Assembly: GCF_025966695.1 (NCBI RefSeq)
Contig: NZ_JAOEIY010000007.1
Span: 76,918 to 140,917 of the forward strand
Source: Stutzerimonas sp. S1
GTDB taxonomy: Bacteria > Pseudomonadota > Gammaproteobacteria > Pseudomonadales > Pseudomonadaceae
Direction of reading: 5' to 3'
DNA: 64,000 bases
The notes below the pieces were generated by a model, which worked only from the letters and a program-made list of their open reading frames with translations, was not told the DNA's origin and did not search any database. The position numbers and the translations under genes are program-made. The first letter of the stretch is position 1; every line of letters begins with the position of its first letter. Below are positions 63,649-64,000 of the stretch, piece after piece.

Positions 63649-64000
63649 TCATTGCGCGCGCTCGTCGGCATTGCGTCCGATCAGCGAGTCCACCGCCGGT
63701 ACGCGGGTATCGTTCTCCATCTGCGCATCGTGTTCCAACTGATGACTGAAGCGCTCCAGTGAATCCTCGGTGTGCTGAGCGTCGCTGGCGAATACTGGCG
63801 GGCTCAGCATATAGCCGCACAGCAGGCGACTCAGCGCCGCGAGGCTGTCGATGTGGGTGCGTTCGTAGCCGTGGGTGGCGTCGCAGCCGAAGGCCAGCAG
63901 CGCGGTGCGGATATCGTGGCCGGCCTCGATCGCCGACTGGGCGTCGCTGTGGTAGTAGCGGAACAGGTCGCGGCGTACCGGGATCTCGTGTTCACCGGCC
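63649..64000 (-). CDS. M42-type peptidase of the NAGGN osmoprotectant system, 3' end
   Basis: The last 116 residues of a protein that runs off the right edge: AGEHEIPVRRDLFRYYHSDA ... AGHDIRTALLAFGCDATHGY-ERTH and an acidic tail. The HDIRTALLxFGxDATHG segment is typical of the M42 peptidase linked to N-acetylglutaminylglutamine amide synthesis in pseudomonads. The assignment is from memory and from a partial protein. Confidence 0.78.
   Translation of the reverse strand, partial: AGEHEIPVRRDLFRYYHSDAQSAIEAGHDIRTALLAFGCDATHGYERTHIDSLAALSRLLCGYMLSPPVFASDAQHTEDSLERFSHQLEHDAQMENDTRVPAVDSLIGRNADERAQ

Overview
The window reads as chromosomal DNA of a gammaproteobacterium close to Pseudomonas, most likely of the P. 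stutzeri (Stutzerimonas) type. Reasons: high GC, an AmrZ-like regulator nearly identical in layout to the P. aeruginosa protein, a P. aeruginosa-style ycgR-flgN-flgM-flgA / cheV-cheR / flgB-L flagellar locus, an rluA-minE-minD-minC block, a DUF485-actP pair, a YheU protein and the start of a NAGGN-type osmoprotectant locus. The species is inferred, not proven.

Layout. 1-7282 is core chromosome: two identical tRNA-Arg(ACG) genes, a DUF4124 protein, the Mg2+ channel gene mgtE, the sodium-pump genes oadGAB, amrZ, two tiny membrane or secreted proteins and a tRNA-Arg(CCT) gene. 7235-26115 is an integrated mobile element of about 18.9 kb. It is bounded by a 51-bp perfect direct repeat made of the 3' part of the tRNA-Arg(CCT) gene, with a tyrosine integrase at its right end and excisionase-type genes at its left end. 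26320-42129 is the flagellar/chemotaxis block: ycgR, flgN, flgM and flgA leftward; cheV, cheR and flgB to flgL rightward, with sigma-54 and FliA (sigma-28) promoters that can be read directly. 42254-64000 is core housekeeping: a ComEA-like protein, a three-gene XRE/unknown/Sel1 operon, prc, a quinone oxidoreductase, apeB, rluA, minEDC, an lpxL-type acyltransferase, mlaA with an alpha/beta hydrolase, DUF485-actP, an SDR, an MFS carrier, yheU, a hybrid sensor kinase and the end of an M42 peptidase.

The mobile element is the accessory region. It looks like a heavily reduced prophage or phage-derived island. Only a tape-measure protein and an S49 protease survive of the virion genes; I see no terminase, portal, capsid or lysis genes. 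It carries cargo that acts on the host: a SRAP (YedK-like) abasic-site protein divergent from umuDC, with one LexA-type SOS box between them; a zeta-toxin-like kinase coupled to a 53-residue protein; an extra CsrA/RsmA paralogue; and a VasI-like secreted protein. Its replication/control region is a chain of very small overlapping genes with DNA-binding folds. This region ends in iteron-like repeats and then in a dense array of short inverted repeats that share layout but mostly not sequence (20651-21326).

How parts work together. In the circular form of the element, the xis-side genes would read across attP into int, so integrase expression could depend on excision. In the flagellar block, FlgM/FlgN (FliA promoter) and the sigma-54 promoters before flgA, flgB and flgF fit the usual Pseudomonas flagellar hierarchy. 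oadGAB and actP both serve carboxylate metabolism. minEDC sets the division site. The array at 20651-21326, the SOS module and the zeta/CsrA cargo are the items most worth a second look.
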